The notes under the pieces: generated by a model
The model's input: the letters and a program-made list of their open reading frames with translations, nothing else
Databases searched by the model: none
What the model was told of the DNA's origin: nothing
From: Chloroflexota bacterium
Lineage (GTDB): Bacteria > Chloroflexota > Anaerolineae > Anaerolineales > Anaerolineaceae
NCBI GenBank assembly: GCA_029561345.1
Contig: JAKQJC010000043.1
Location: 1-64,000, forward strand
Reading direction: 5' to 3'
DNA length: 64,000 nucleotides
Shown here: positions 44,098-54,514 of the stretch, one piece after another
Layout: each line of letters starts with the position of its first letter
How positions within the stretch are numbered: position 1 is the stretch's first letter
Translations under genes and position numbers: made by a program

Positions 44098-46110
44098 ATG
44101 GCAAAATCCAGACGCTTATACAGCATTCGTGTCAAGCTTACCATCAGTCACATTGCTCTGGCACTGCTATCGGGCCTCATTTGCAGTCTGACTCTCTATT
44201 ACGTGATGGAAGCCAGCCTGATGGGGCAGATCCGCACGCAGCTGACCAGCCTGGTGAGCATTGCCGCGCTGGAGGTGGATGGGGATGCACATGCCCAGAT
44301 CAACACGATTGAAGATCAGAGCGGCTCTGCTTACCTGGGTATTCAAAAACGCCTGGAATATGTGCGCGATTCATCTCCGGATATCCTTTACGTCTACACC
44401 ATGCGCAAGGATGCCGATGGAAACATTTATTTTGTGGTGGACCCTGGTACCAAGGAAGATGAGCCGTCAGATGTGGGGGATGTCTATGCCGAACCTGGGC
44501 CGGTGCTGGGCGAACAATTTGACACCCTTGACCAGGTGACCCTGGAAGATGATTTTTATACCGATGCGTGGGGCACGGTGCTTTCGGGTTACGCGCCTTT
44601 TTACCGTTCAGATGGGCAGCGGGAAGGTGTTCTGGCCATCGATTTTAGCGCCAATGATATTGAAGCCAAAAAAGAGCGCCTGCGCTTCATCGCTTTTGGC
44701 ACCTTCATCATCAGCGGCCTGATTGCCCTCGGCCTGGGCATGATCGTCTCGCGCCGCATCAGCATCCCCGTGCAGCGCCTGACGGAGACAGCCCGGCATA
44801 TCAACACCTTTGATTTGAAAGACCTCGAGGCCGCCACCCTGGCTTTTGCCGGCGGCGATTTGACTCGGAATGTGAGCATCACCACCCCGCTGCTGGACAT
44901 GGATGACCTGAACGATGAAATCGGGCTGCTGGCCGAAAATTTCAACCACACCATTGAAGCCCTGCAAAAAATTGCTCAGGCCTATGAAGGCATGAGCGCC
45001 AGCCTGCAAATGATCATTGGCGAGGTGGTTGAAAACGCCGAACAGCTCAATCTTTCTTCGGCTAACCTGGCAAACGGCACCAGGCAGGCCGGAGAAGCCT
45101 CCGGCCAGATCGCCGACACCATCCAGCAGGTGGCCGAAGGCATTTCGCAGCAGGCTGGCTCGGTGAATGGGGCTGCCATGTCCATGGACCAGCTTTCGCA
45201 GGACATCCAGAACATCAACCGCAGCACCCAGGATCAGACCGGGGCCATTGAAGTGGCCGCCGGCCTGGCTGAACGCATTGCCGGAGAGCTGCACCAGGTA
45301 TCTAACAAGGCCCGCAGCCAGGCGGAAATTTCGCAAAAAGCGCTTGAAAACAGCCGCGGCAGCGTGCAAACCATTGTCGAGACGGTCAACGGCATGCAGC
45401 GCATCCGCAGCACGGCCGAAAAATCCGCCGAGTCGGTGGCCTTGATGGGCCGGCGCTCGGAAGAAATTGACACCATCGTCGAAACGATTGATGATATTGC
45501 CTCGCAGACCAACCTGCTGGCCCTGAATGCCGCCATTGAAGCGGCCCGGGCAGGCGAACACGGCCGCGGTTTTGGCGTGGTGGCTGATGAGGTGCGCCGC
45601 CTGGCTGATAAATCGGCCACGGCCACGCATGAAATTGAAAACCTGGTCAGGCAGATTCGCTTGGCTGCCGCCGAAGCCGGGCAGGCCATGAATACCACCG
45701 TCAGCGAGGTGGAGCGCAACGCCGCCCTGACCGGCGCCGCCCGCGCCGCCCTCGACAGCCTGCTGGAGACAGCTGGCGAAAGCCAGCGCTCCGGGCAGGA
45801 TATTGCAGAAGCCGCCGCGGCCATCAGCGCTCTGCTGGATAACCTGACCGGGCAGATGAGCGGCATTGCTGCGCTGGCGCGCCAGAATATGGACGGCACC
45901 TATCATATGGCGCAAAGCTCTGAGCAGGTCTCGGTGGCGGTGGAAAATATTGCTTCGGTCAGCGAGGAAAACAGCGCCGCCGTGGAACAGGTGAGCGCCT
46001 CGACCGCCGAGCTGCGCGCCCAGGTGGAGGAAATTTCGCGGGCAACCCTGCAGCTCGATGAGATGGCCCGCCGCCTCAAGGAATTGATGCAAGCCTTTCA
46101 GATCAAATGA
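44098..46110 (+). CDS. Methyl-accepting chemotaxis protein
   Basis: 670 residues. Membrane segment 1 (about 14-38), a sensing domain of about 160 residues, membrane segment 2 (about 200-222), a HAMP domain (222-280) and a long coiled-coil signalling domain. The highly conserved hairpin tip is visible around residue 475: [18 protein letters not shown] and [15 protein letters not shown]. It should control a CheA kinase, but no che genes are in the window. GGAGG lies seven bases before the ATG. Confidence 0.95.
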   Translation: MAKSRRLYSIRVKLTISHIALALLSGLICSLTLYYVMEASLMGQIRTQLTSLVSIAALEVDGDAHAQINTIEDQSGSAYLGIQKRLEYVRDSSPDILYVYTMRKDADGNIYFVVDPGTKEDEPSDVGDVYAEPGPVLGEQFDTLDQVTLEDDFYTDAWGTVLSGYAPFYRSDGQREGVLAIDFSANDIEAKKERLRFIAFGTFIISGLIALGLGMIVSRRISIPVQRLTETARHINTFDLKDLEAATLAFAGGDLTRNVSITTPLLDMDDLNDEIGLLAENFNHTIEALQKIAQAYEGMSASLQMIIGEVVENAEQLNLSSANLANGTRQAGEASGQIADTIQQVAEGISQQAGSVNGAAMSMDQLSQDIQNINRSTQDQTGAIEVAAGLAERIAGELHQVSNKARSQAEISQKALENSRGSVQTIVETVNGMQRIRSTAEKSAESVALMGRRSEEIDTIVETIDDIASQTNLLALNAAIEAARAGEHGRGFGVVADEVRRLADKSATATHEIENLVRQIRLAAAEAGQAMNTTVSEVERNAALTGAARAALDSLLETAGESQRSGQDIAEAAAAISALLDNLTGQMSGIAALARQNMDGTYHMAQSSEQVSVAVENIASVSEENSAAVEQVSASTAELRAQVEEISRATLQLDEMARRLKELMQAFQIK

Positions 46111-46211
46111 GACTGCGGCGAAAGTTTGCATCAGAACCCGGGCTAAAAACCTCTTTGACAATGCCGAATTGAGGCTGTGTCATAAAACTGACCAAACAAT
46201 GACATGGCCAA

Positions 46212-46236
46212 GAAAACCGCCCCTTTTCAGGGGCGG
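46212..46236 (-). terminator. Intrinsic terminator of the sigma factor gene
   Basis: On the minus strand CCGCCCC (46236-46230), loop TGAAAA, GGGGCGG (46223-46217), then TTTTCTT, 11 bases after the sigma stop. Confidence 0.85.
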
Positions 46237-46246
46237 CTGCGGTTGA

Positions 46247-47416
46247 TTAGAGGTATTCCTTCAGCTGGCGGGCGCGGCGCGGATGGCGCAGACGGCGCAG
46301 GGCTTTGCCTTCAATCTGGCGGATGCGCTCGCGGGTGAGGCCGAATTTCTGCCCCACTTCTTCGAGGGTGTAGGCATGGCCGTTATCCAGCCCAAAGCGC
46401 AGGCGCAAAATGCGCGCTTCGCGGGGCGAAAGCGTGCCCAGCACTTCTTCGATTTTATCGCGCAGCAGGTTGTGATAGGTGACCTGAATGGGGGATGGGG
46501 TGATGTCGTCTTCAACAAACATGCCCAGTTCTGAGTCATCTTCATCATTAACCGGGCTTTCGAGGGAGAGCGGCAGCCACGAAACACGCATCATCCATTG
46601 CACTTTGCGCAGGCTGAGGCCCATTTCGGTGGCCAGTTCGTCCACGCGCGGCATGCGTCCCAGGTCCTGTTCCATCTCATGGATCATGCGGTAAAGCTGG
46701 CGGATACGGTCGATCATGTGCACCGGCACGCGAATGGTGCGGCCCTGGTCGGCGATGGAGCGGGTGATGGTCTGGCGGATCCACCAGGTGGCGTAGGTGG
46801 AGAAACGGAAGCCGCGGTGATGGTCGTATTTTTCCACCGCCTTCATCAGGCCCAGGTTGCCCTCCTGAATCAGATCCAGAAAGGGGACGCCGCGGCCGAT
46901 GTATTTTTTGGCAATGCTGACCACCAGGCGGGTGTTGGCCTTGATGAGGTGTTCGCGGCCCTGAATGCCCTCCTGCACCAGCTGTTCCAGCCGTTCGCGT
47001 TCGGCAGGCGGCAGCGTGCGGTTGGCAAGCTCCTTGCGGGCCTGCTTACCGTGTTCAATGGCTTCGGCCAGGCGCAGTTCCTCTTCCACATGCAGCAGCG
47101 GCACGCGCGACATTTCCTTCAGGTACAGGCCAACGGTATCATCCGAACCCACCCGTTCCAGGTCTGTCAGGGTGTCAAAGTCATCTGGATTGAGATCGTC
47201 CTCATCGGGCGCTTCAAAATCCGCCTCGCGGTCAAGAATATCCACCCCACGGCGGCGCAGGGCAACCACAATTGCCGTCAGATGTTCGGCATCTTCATCA
47301 CCGTTGGGATAGAATTCCATCAAATCCTCGGTGGTCAGGTAACCCTGCACATCGGCTTTTTCAAGCAGCATGCCCAGAATTTCCGTCTTCTTTTTGCGCC
47401 TAACTGCATAAACCAT
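46247..47416 (-). CDS. rpoD: RNA polymerase sigma factor, RpoD/SigA type
   Basis: 389 residues. Region 1.2 ([16 protein letters not shown]), region 2 with the -10-binding and melting segment [47 protein letters not shown], and region 4 with the -35 helix-turn-helix [25 protein letters not shown] are complete. Region 1.1 is short and acidic. It is of primary sigma type; whether it is the only one cannot be told. The second ATG (47416) was chosen because AGGAGG is five bases before it. Terminator directly downstream. Confidence 0.93.
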   Translation of the reverse strand: MVYAVRRKKKTEILGMLLEKADVQGYLTTEDLMEFYPNGDEDAEHLTAIVVALRRRGVDILDREADFEAPDEDDLNPDDFDTLTDLERVGSDDTVGLYLKEMSRVPLLHVEEELRLAEAIEHGKQARKELANRTLPPAERERLEQLVQEGIQGREHLIKANTRLVVSIAKKYIGRGVPFLDLIQEGNLGLMKAVEKYDHHRGFRFSTYATWWIRQTITRSIADQGRTIRVPVHMIDRIRQLYRMIHEMEQDLGRMPRVDELATEMGLSLRKVQWMMRVSWLPLSLESPVNDEDDSELGMFVEDDITPSPIQVTYHNLLRDKIEEVLGTLSPREARILRLRFGLDNGHAYTLEEVGQKFGLTRERIRQIEGKALRRLRHPRRARQLKEYL

Positions 47417-47485
47417 CATCCCCTCCTTGAACGATTAATGGTGGATGGCAGATGACCGGCCTGGAATCTCACCGGCAGATTCAAC

Positions 47486-47965
47486 TCACACGTGCGCGTT
47501 TTCGGCGTGATGCTCGCACACGGCGTGGTTCAGATTTTCACCGCATTCAATGCACAATCCCTTGCAATCGGGGCGGCATAACGGGCTGATTGGCATTTCA
47601 ATCAGTAAATATTCGCGCGCAACGGGGCCAAAATCAATATTGCCATCTTCCGGCAAAATCAACCCCGATTCGGAAACGGAACGGGAAGAAAAAGCGTATA
47701 GCTCGCTGAATTCTGTATGGAGAGGTTGTTCGAATGTGTCGAGGCAGCGCACGCATTCGGCTTCTGCAACGGCTGAAAATTCCACCTGCGCCAGCAGTCC
47801 CTGCGGATTCCGGCTGATTCTGGCTACCCCTTTAAACTGTTCCAGTTTAAAATCAGGTTGTAGTAGAATAGTATCATATTCGAAATGGAAATCACGGCTA
47901 TAACCAAGCATCTGGTTAGAGATGAAGCCGACATTGATGCGCAAAGGGTATTTTTGTGAGGTCAT
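47486..47965 (-). CDS. YceD/DUF177 family protein
   Basis: 159 residues. The family core is visible: EAECVRCLDTFEQPL (CxxC), a central FSELYAF strand, EYLLIEMPISPLCRPDCKGLC (CxxxC) and CGENLN. YceD is usually beside rpmF and is linked to 23S rRNA processing; here rpmF is not adjacent and the sigma gene follows 69 bases downstream. Divergent from rdgB across an AT-rich gap. Confidence 0.85.
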   Translation of the reverse strand: MTSQKYPLRINVGFISNQMLGYSRDFHFEYDTILLQPDFKLEQFKGVARISRNPQGLLAQVEFSAVAEAECVRCLDTFEQPLHTEFSELYAFSSRSVSESGLILPEDGNIDFGPVAREYLLIEMPISPLCRPDCKGLCIECGENLNHAVCEHHAENAHV

Positions 47966-48065
47966 GAAATAAAGACTTCAATAAAGATAAAATTTACCCT
48001 CATATTTTATCACGCCGATATATAAAAGTCAACTTATATATATTTAATTCATAAAAATATTAATT

Positions 48066-48683
48066 ATGGCATCTTTACCTGCGCTTTTCCTGGCAACTGA
48101 GAACAAAGGCAAACTGCGCGAGCTGGAGCATATTCTTTCAGCCCTGCCCCTGCGCCTTGAAACGCCCCTCACCCGGCAGTTAAGCCTGAATGTGGCTGAA
48201 ACCGGCAGCAGTTACGCTGAAAATGCGGCGCTGAAAGCCCTGGCTTTTGCCCGCGCCACTGGCCTGCCGGCGCTGGCCGATGACTCTGGCCTTGAGGTGG
48301 ATGCTCTGGATGGCGCTCCGGGACTCTATTCGGCCCGTTTTTCGCCCAAACCTGGCGCCAAAGATGCCGACCGGCGCGCCTATCTGCTGGAAAAACTGGC
48401 CGGTTTGCCCCGCCCCTGGAAGGCCCATTTCCACTGCACCATTGCCATTGCCACCCCCACTGAGCAGGTTTTCTATGCCGAGGGCAACTGCTTTGGCGAA
48501 ATCATCCCGGAAGAGCGCGGCGAGCACGGTTTTGGCTACGACCCGGTTTTTTACATGGAGGAATACCAGGCCACCATGGCTGAACTGGCGCCCGACCTGA
48601 AAAATCAGATCAGCCACCGCGCCCGCGCCGCCCAGGCCAGCCTGCCGCTGCTGCGCGGTCTGTTTCATCTTTCTGAAGTATAA
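48066..48683 (+). CDS. rdgB: Non-canonical purine NTP pyrophosphatase (RdgB/HAM1)
   Basis: 205 residues. It removes dITP, XTP and ITP by hydrolysis to monophosphates. Seen: LFLATENKGKLRELEHIL (TxNxGK), SYAENAALKALAFARATGLPALADDSGLEVDAL, GLYSARF, EHGFGYDPVFY, MAELAPDLKNQISHRARAA (KN.ISHR). No ribosome binding site is evident before the ATG, and an AT-rich TAAAAA box lies eight bases upstream, so a leaderless start is possible. Convergent direction relative to yceD is opposite; next gene 12 bases on. Confidence 0.94.
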   Translation: MASLPALFLATENKGKLRELEHILSALPLRLETPLTRQLSLNVAETGSSYAENAALKALAFARATGLPALADDSGLEVDALDGAPGLYSARFSPKPGAKDADRRAYLLEKLAGLPRPWKAHFHCTIAIATPTEQVFYAEGNCFGEIIPEERGEHGFGYDPVFYMEEYQATMAELAPDLKNQISHRARAAQASLPLLRGLFHLSEV

Positions 48684-48695
48684 AAAACGATAATC

Positions 48696-49325
48696 ATGAC
48701 CGTTCTTGAAAAAATCGCTCATTTTCAAGACCGCCGCGACGAGGTTCCCAACCAGGAGCTGGCCCGCGAACTGGCCAATGCCGGGAATGTGGAAGGCATC
48801 CGCGAAATCGCCGAAAACTTGTGGAACAAGGACCCGGATATCCAGGCTGACTGCATCAAGGTGCTGTATGAAACCGCCTATATCCGCCCAGAGCTGATCG
48901 CCCCTTACTGCGCCGATTTTCTCAAGATGATCCACTCGCGCAACAATCGTCTGGTGTGGGGCGCCATGATTGCTCTGGGGACCATTGCCCACCTGCGCCC
49001 GGCTGAAATCTTTGCTCATTTTGAAGAGATCAAAAAAATCATGGCCTCCGGTTCCGTCATCACCATTGATAACGGCGTAAAGGCCCTGGCCCTGGCCGCC
49101 GCCGCCAGCCCTGATGCCCGCCAGACCATTTTCCCCTACCTGCTTGAACATCTTAACACCTGCCGGCCCAAAGATATTCCCCAGCACGCCGAAAAGACCC
49201 TGCCCGCGGTGGATGCTGCCAACCGCAACGCCTTTATTGCCGTCCTTGAGCAGCGGCTGGAATACTTAAGTGAGGCGCCGGCGGGCCGCATCAAGAAGGT
49301 CATCAAGCAGGCGAAGGCCTTGTAG
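48696..49325 (+). CDS. HEAT-repeat-like protein
   Basis: 209 residues predicted to be all helical, with repeated two-helix units: NVEGIREIAENLWNKDPDIQADCIKVLYETA and NRLVWGAMIALGTIAHLRP are the clearest HEAT/armadillo-like units. No enzymatic motif. Likely a protein-binding scaffold. It lies 12 bases after rdgB and probably shares its message. Confidence 0.7.
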   Translation: MTVLEKIAHFQDRRDEVPNQELARELANAGNVEGIREIAENLWNKDPDIQADCIKVLYETAYIRPELIAPYCADFLKMIHSRNNRLVWGAMIALGTIAHLRPAEIFAHFEEIKKIMASGSVITIDNGVKALALAAAASPDARQTIFPYLLEHLNTCRPKDIPQHAEKTLPAVDAANRNAFIAVLEQRLEYLSEAPAGRIKKVIKQAKAL

Positions 49326-49442
49326 ATCCCCGTCACCTTGTAATTACTTAACAATTCTTCAGAATAATATCGGCAAAGCCATCCTCGGCATTTATAATTG
49401 CACAATATGATCACACATCTTTTTTAGGAGGCAAGAACAATC

Positions 49443-49814
49443 ATGCATGAGGTTAAAGTCAACACCAATAAAAACAGGCTCTATCTGACCATCAAAGGCC
49501 GCTATACCGTGCCTGAAATCACGGAGGTGGCAACTTTGATTACCGGAGAGGCCAAAAAGCTGAAAGCCAATTTTGGCATCGTTTCTGATATCAGCGAATT
49601 TGTGCCTGCAAGCGAAGAAGTGCGCCTGATCATGCAGGATACCATGAAAAAGCTCAAGGATATGGGACTTGGGCATGTGGTGCGTGTGATCAAATCTGAC
49701 GCAGTGGTCGCCGCCAATCAGTGGCAGCGCACCTCACGGGCGGCGGGTTACACAGCTGACCAGGCCGAAACGGTTGCCGAGGCGGATAAGAAACTCGACG
49801 AATTGCAAAAATAA
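49443..49814 (+). CDS. STAS/SpoIIAA-like domain protein
   Basis: 123 residues with a single beta-alpha domain: RLYLTIKGRYTVPEITEVATLI, LKANFGIVSDISEF, DTMKKLKDMGLGHVVRVI and a final helix. The pattern fits SpoIIAA-like/STAS regulators, which bind partner proteins through phosphorylation-controlled contact. The conserved phospho-Ser position is not certain. AGGAGG precedes the ATG; a TATAAT -10 box lies at 49393-49398. Adjacent to a sensor kinase on the other strand. Confidence 0.6.
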   Translation: MHEVKVNTNKNRLYLTIKGRYTVPEITEVATLITGEAKKLKANFGIVSDISEFVPASEEVRLIMQDTMKKLKDMGLGHVVRVIKSDAVVAANQWQRTSRAAGYTADQAETVAEADKKLDELQK

Positions 49815-49896
49815 CCCGTCAGGGCAATCTTAATCTCACCAACAGCGCCCGGCAACAATGCAGGGTGCTGCTTTTTTCGAAGGTGTTGCCTTTCGT

Positions 49897-52077
49897 TTAT
49901 GGTTGGGGCGGCAGGGTGAAATAAAAGGTTGCGCCTCTGCCAACCTCACCTTCAGCCCAGATCTCTCCGCCGTGCCGGTGAATGATGCGCTGAACAATGG
50001 CCAGTCCAATGCCGCTGCCTTCAAACTCGCTGCCGTGCAGGCGTTGAAAGGCGCCGAACAATTTTCCAGCATAGGTCATATCAAACCCAGCGCCATTATC
50101 GCGGATAAAATAAATCACCTTCTGATCCTGCTCCAGCTTGCCAAACTCAACCTGCGGGGCGGCCGCCTGTGCGGTGAACTTCCAGGCGTTATTCAGCAGG
50201 TTCACCAGGGCAATGCGCATCAGTGAGGCGTCAGCCGTGGCGGGCAATTCAGGCGGGCAGATAAACTCCACCCGCTGCCCGGGCAGGCTGGTTTCCAAAT
50301 CCGTCACCACCGAACGGGCCAGGGCCGCCAGGTCCACCGGACCGCTGTTAAATTCCAGGCGCGAAACGCGCGCCAATTTCAGCAGGTCATCAATCAGGGT
50401 GTTCATGCGCTGGCTGGCCGCCCGGATGCGATTCAGATAGCCTTTGCCCTGTTCATCCAGCACCGCTGTGTAATCTTCCAGCAAATACTGGCTGAACCCC
50501 TCCAGGCTGCGCAGTGGGGCGCGCAGGTCGTGCGAGACGGAATAGGAGAAGGATTCCATTTCCTTGTTGGCGGCCTCGAGCTGGCGGGTGCGCGCTGCCA
50601 CCAGATCTTCAAGATGCAGGCGGTATTGCTGAACTTCCTCTTCAACCCGCTTACGGTCAGTGATGTCCATTATTGAGATCAAAACGCGCTGCCAGGGGCT
50701 GGCTGCAGAAAGCCCGTTGGCTGAAACAATCACAAAAACCGGCTGGCGGTTCAGGGTCTGCCCATGAGCATCCGATTCCAGCGCGGCTTCTGATTCAGGC
50801 AGGGCGGCCAGGCGCGCAAAAAAGCTGATGAAGAAGGCATAACCAAATATGTGGGCCAGGTTTCCATTCAGGTGTTCCATGCTTGCCGCCCCAAAGAGGG
50901 CCAGGGCGGCCCGGTTTGCGGCCGTAATCTGGATCAGTTTAATCCAATCTCGCACCAGGTCGAGCCGTTCTTCAAAATAGACCTGCCAGTCAGGCGCTGG
51001 CTGTTTTTTCACATCGTCCAGACGTTTTTTAAGCTCTGAAAAATTGCACTCCCACAGTGCAATGGGTGATTCTTCAAACAAAACCCGGAAGCGCTCCTCG
51101 CTTTCAGCCAGGGCGCGGGTGGCGCGATCGCGCTCTGAAATATCGCGCACGGCCGCCCACATGCTGCTTGGCTGCCCGTTTTCATCGCGGTTCAGATACA
51201 CGCGCAGTTCGGCTGGAAGAATGACGCCATTTTTACAGATATATTCTTTGGCATAGAGCTCTGAATAGCCGCGCGGTATGATCTGCTCTCTGGTGATCCG
51301 CTCTTCCATATCGTGCCATTTGCGCGGCGTGAGGTCCATATAGGTCAACCGGGTCAATTCGTCACCGCGGTAGCCGAGCATCTCCTGAAAAGCCTGGTTG
51401 CTGGCCAGAATTTTCCCTTCCATGTTCACCTGAACAAACCCATCCATCATGCCGCGGTAGAGCACCTGGTAGCGGGTATCGGAACGCTGCAGTTCCAGTT
51501 CTGCGCGCAGGCGTCTTTCCTGGTCCAGAAACAGGGTGCAAACAATGAAAGAGCCAATGGGGTAAATGGTGAGGACGGGGAAGGTGAGCTGGTTGAAGGT
51601 GATGCCGCGCAAAGGAGAAGGTACCAGCAGCATGGCCCCCCACATGGCCACATGCACCAGCATGCCAAACAAAAACACCCAAAAATATCCGTTAAAGCGG
51701 GCATCGCGGCGCCGCAGGTAATGAAAAAGGATGCCGATGACGGCCGAAACCGTGATGACGGTCAGGCCCATGTTCATGCCCGCGCCGCCCAGCAGGGCGC
51801 GGTAAATGCCGGCGATGATGGCCGTGATGATGGCGGTCAGCGGGCCGCCAAACATGCCCGCCGCGCTGATGATAATGGAACGGCCGTCAAAAATGAGGCC
51901 TGGCGACAGCACAAAAGGGTTCAACATGCCGGCCAGGCAAACCACACCAAACAACAAACCCGCCAGAACCTGGTGGGTGCGGGTGCCGTAAGGCCAGCGC
52001 CGCGAGATGAAGTTGTACAGGATGCTCAGGGTGATGAGCAGGGTGATGTTGTTGATCAGGGCGCCGAACACAGCCAT
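49897..52077 (-). CDS. Sensor histidine kinase with 5TM-LYT and two PAS domains
   Basis: 726 residues. N-terminal five-to-six membrane segments of the 5TMR_LYT type (about 1-185, LytS-like), then two PAS-like segments (about 215-330 and 340-470, with DQERRLRA and DITDRKR at the edges), a coiled coil, HisKA with the phospho-His in SYSVSHDLRAPLR (near residue 514), and HATPase (N box NLLNNAWKFT near 629, DNGAGFD near 660, GSGIGLAI near 687). No receiver domain. The signal is unknown; the LYT part often responds to envelope state or metabolites. No response regulator is adjacent. Confidence 0.92.
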   Translation of the reverse strand: MAVFGALINNITLLITLSILYNFISRRWPYGTRTHQVLAGLLFGVVCLAGMLNPFVLSPGLIFDGRSIIISAAGMFGGPLTAIITAIIAGIYRALLGGAGMNMGLTVITVSAVIGILFHYLRRRDARFNGYFWVFLFGMLVHVAMWGAMLLVPSPLRGITFNQLTFPVLTIYPIGSFIVCTLFLDQERRLRAELELQRSDTRYQVLYRGMMDGFVQVNMEGKILASNQAFQEMLGYRGDELTRLTYMDLTPRKWHDMEERITREQIIPRGYSELYAKEYICKNGVILPAELRVYLNRDENGQPSSMWAAVRDISERDRATRALAESEERFRVLFEESPIALWECNFSELKKRLDDVKKQPAPDWQVYFEERLDLVRDWIKLIQITAANRAALALFGAASMEHLNGNLAHIFGYAFFISFFARLAALPESEAALESDAHGQTLNRQPVFVIVSANGLSAASPWQRVLISIMDITDRKRVEEEVQQYRLHLEDLVAARTRQLEAANKEMESFSYSVSHDLRAPLRSLEGFSQYLLEDYTAVLDEQGKGYLNRIRAASQRMNTLIDDLLKLARVSRLEFNSGPVDLAALARSVVTDLETSLPGQRVEFICPPELPATADASLMRIALVNLLNNAWKFTAQAAAPQVEFGKLEQDQKVIYFIRDNGAGFDMTYAGKLFGAFQRLHGSEFEGSGIGLAIVQRIIHRHGGEIWAEGEVGRGATFYFTLPPQP

Positions 52078-52144
52078 ACCGCCACCTCCCTGTGGACCGG
52101 GCTGCGCCGTGATGGACGCAGCCCGGCTTCAATTGATTAAAGGC

Positions 52145-54049
52145 TCAGAACAGGCCCAACACGCGGCCGGTTTCCAGATCAAGATCCACGTCATAGAAGG
52201 CCGGCCGGGTGGGCAGGCCGGGCATGGTGGCCATTTTGCCCAAAAGGGGATAGACAAACCCGGCCCCCACCGAGGCGCGGATATCGCGAATGGGAATGCG
52301 GAAGCCCTTCGGCACGCCTTTCAGGGTGGCATCGTGGCTCAGGCTCAGATGGGTCTTGGCCATGCAAATGGGCAGGGCATCAAACCCCAGGCGGGTATAT
52401 TCTTCAATGCGCGCTTCGGCAGCCGGGCTGTAATCCACCCCATCGGCGCCGTAAACTTCACGGGCAATGGTTTCGATCTTCTCTTTGATGGAAGCGCTCA
52501 GCGGATAAAGGAACTGGAACTGCGAAGGCTTTTCAGCCGCTGCCATCACGGCTTTAGCCAGTTCCACCGCGCCTTCGCCGCCCTTTTCCCAGTGCTCGCA
52601 TACCAGGGCGTCTTCAGCGCCGCCTTCTTCCACGGCTGCCTTGCGGATCAGTTCCAGCTCAGCGGGGGTGTCGGTGGCAAAGCGGTTGACCGCCACCACC
52701 ACCGGAACGCCAAACTTGCGGGCGATGCGAATGTGATGCACCATGTTGGCCAGGCCGGCAGACAGCAGTTCGAGGTTCTCGTTGGTATAGGCCGCGTCCA
52801 GCGGTTTGCCAGCCACCACCTTGGGGCCGCCGCCGTGCATCTTCAGGGCGCGCACCGTGGCCACCAGCACCACCACGTTCGGGATCAGGCCGGAGGTGCG
52901 GCACTTGATGTTAAAGAATTTTTCCATGCCCATATCCGCGCCGAACCCCGATTCTGTGATCACGTAATCGGCCAGCTTGAGGGCAATGCGGTCAGCAATG
53001 ATCGAGCTGTTGCCGTGGGCAATGTTGGCGAAAGGCCCGGCGTGGACAAAAACCGGCGTGCCTTCCAGGGTTTGCATCAGGTTGGGCTTGATGGCGTCGC
53101 GCATCAACACGGTCATGGCGCCGGCCACGCCCAGGTCCTCGCAGGTGATGGCCTCGCCTGAACGGCTGACGCCGATGACCACGCGCCCAAAGCGTTCGCG
53201 CATGTCTTTCAAATCGGTGGTCAGGGCCAGAATGGCCATGATTTCGCTGGCCACGGTGATATCAAAACCGGTTTCGCGGGTGAACCCTTTTTCTTCCTCG
53301 CCCTTGCCCACCGTCACCCCGCGCAGCATACGGTCTGAGGTGTCAATCACGCGCCGCCAGGTGATGCTGGCGGGGTCGATATCCAGGCGGAACATGCGGC
53401 GGCGCTCTTCGGGGGTCAGGTCGTTGGGTTCGGTCTTGTGAATGCCCAGCTTCTGGGCGCGCAGCAGCATGCTCTTGGCAAAGCGGCGTTTGCCGGTTTT
53501 GTCGGCCGGGCAGAAGCGGTCGAAAAGCTGCTCATCGGTGGCTTCAGATTCATGGAACATGCGCACATCAATGGCCGCAGCCACCAGGTTGTTGGCGGCG
53601 GTGATGGCGTGAATATCACCGGTGAGATGCAGGTTGAAATCTTCCATTGGCACCACCTGGCTGTAACCGCCGCCGGCCGCGCCGCCTTTGATGCCAAAAG
53701 TGGGGCCCTGGCTGGGCTGGCGGATGCAGGTGAACACGCGCTTGCCAAGCAGCGCGCCCAGGGCCTGGCTGAGGCCGATGGTGGTGGTGGTTTTGCCCTC
53801 GCCCAGGGGGGTGGGGGTGATGGCGGTGACATCAATATACTTGCCGTCAGGCACATTATGCAGGCGGTCCAGCACTTCAAGGCGTACTTTGGCTTTGTGG
53901 GGACCGTAGAGTTCCAGTTCTTCAGGCAGCAGCCCCAGTTCTTCAGCCACCTGGGTGATGGGTTTCAGTTCTGCTTCCTGGGCAATATCAATATCCGAAG
54001 GGACGGGCAGCCGCCTTTTGAGGCGGGTTGGTGTAAACTTAACAGACAT
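52145..54049 (-). CDS. fhs: Formate--tetrahydrofolate ligase
   Basis: 634 residues. It makes 10-formyl-THF from formate, THF and ATP. The P-loop-like [20 protein letters not shown] is near residue 74-93. It is longer than usual bacterial Fhs (about 555-560) and closely matches the C-terminal ligase domain of eukaryotic C1-THF synthase: a [14 protein letters not shown]...[14 protein letters not shown] insertion, [20 protein letters not shown] and a C-terminus [14 protein letters not shown] ending in GLF. The ATG at 54049 has AAAGGA upstream; longer in-frame starts encode unlike residues. Confidence 0.95.
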   Translation of the reverse strand: MSVKFTPTRLKRRLPVPSDIDIAQEAELKPITQVAEELGLLPEELELYGPHKAKVRLEVLDRLHNVPDGKYIDVTAITPTPLGEGKTTTTIGLSQALGALLGKRVFTCIRQPSQGPTFGIKGGAAGGGYSQVVPMEDFNLHLTGDIHAITAANNLVAAAIDVRMFHESEATDEQLFDRFCPADKTGKRRFAKSMLLRAQKLGIHKTEPNDLTPEERRRMFRLDIDPASITWRRVIDTSDRMLRGVTVGKGEEEKGFTRETGFDITVASEIMAILALTTDLKDMRERFGRVVIGVSRSGEAITCEDLGVAGAMTVLMRDAIKPNLMQTLEGTPVFVHAGPFANIAHGNSSIIADRIALKLADYVITESGFGADMGMEKFFNIKCRTSGLIPNVVVLVATVRALKMHGGGPKVVAGKPLDAAYTNENLELLSAGLANMVHHIRIARKFGVPVVVAVNRFATDTPAELELIRKAAVEEGGAEDALVCEHWEKGGEGAVELAKAVMAAAEKPSQFQFLYPLSASIKEKIETIAREVYGADGVDYSPAAEARIEEYTRLGFDALPICMAKTHLSLSHDATLKGVPKGFRIPIRDIRASVGAGFVYPLLGKMATMPGLPTRPAFYDVDLDLETGRVLGLF

Positions 54050-54236
54050 ATTTTTTCCTTTCTCGAGACGAATAAGACAAAAAGGAATTGGAATCTTAAT
54101 TATTGTAGCGCAAAAACGCGCAAGAGGGTAGTTTTCAAAAATGGTCAGCAGGGATAAATAAAGGCTGTTTTGATGCCAATTTTGAGCCAAATTACCCCCA
54201 TTTACCCGCCAAACCTATTTGTAATTATTAGACTTA

Positions 54237-54245
54237 TGCTATACT
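54237..54245 (+). promoter_or_regulatory. Extended -10 promoter of the envelope/ASKHA gene block
   Basis: TGCTATACT is an extended -10 element (TGn plus TATACT at 54240-54245). Transcription should begin at about 54252, next to the ATG codons at 54251 and 54254, so the first gene would be read from a leaderless message. Confidence 0.55.
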
Positions 54246-54250
54246 GTATT

Positions 54251-54514
54251 ATGATGCAAACGGCTCATTCCACCTGGACGAGTTGGGCTCGATTCTTGCA
54301 ACGCTGGGGATTAGATGGATTGGCCAGCGCTGTGCTGGATGCGGGCGGCCCATTGACCATCCTGGCCGCGCAGGCGGCTTACCTGGGCCAACCTTTTCTG
54401 GGAAAGGCCGGTTCAGGCGTTTCTTTCAACAGCCTGTTGGCGTTGTTGGAAGACCGCGAACAGGGAAAAGCATTTGCAGCATTCCTTCGGGAGGAACACC
54501 ACCGTGACGATTAA
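54251..54514 (+). CDS. Small protein, first gene of the envelope/ASKHA block
   Basis: 87 residues (or 86 from the next ATG). Rich in Ala, Leu, Trp and Gly; a W-x-R-F-x-Q-R-W segment near the N-terminus is followed by a mainly hydrophobic middle (LTILAAQAAYLGQPFLG) and a charged end. One amphipathic or membrane-associated helix is likely. It overlaps the next gene by 11 bases. No family recognised. No ribosome binding site; start is next to the promoter. Confidence 0.55.
   Translation: MMQTAHSTWTSWARFLQRWGLDGLASAVLDAGGPLTILAAQAAYLGQPFLGKAGSGVSFNSLLALLEDREQGKAFAAFLREEHHRDD

Noticed and set aside
44608..46161. Minus-strand frame of 517 codons opposite the chemoreceptor
   Set aside because: Shadow of a well-supported gene; its residues are biased (His, Gly, Leu) and no family appears.
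46247..47965. yceD-rpmF pair
   Set aside because: yceD is present but no rpmF frame follows; the neighbour is a sigma factor.
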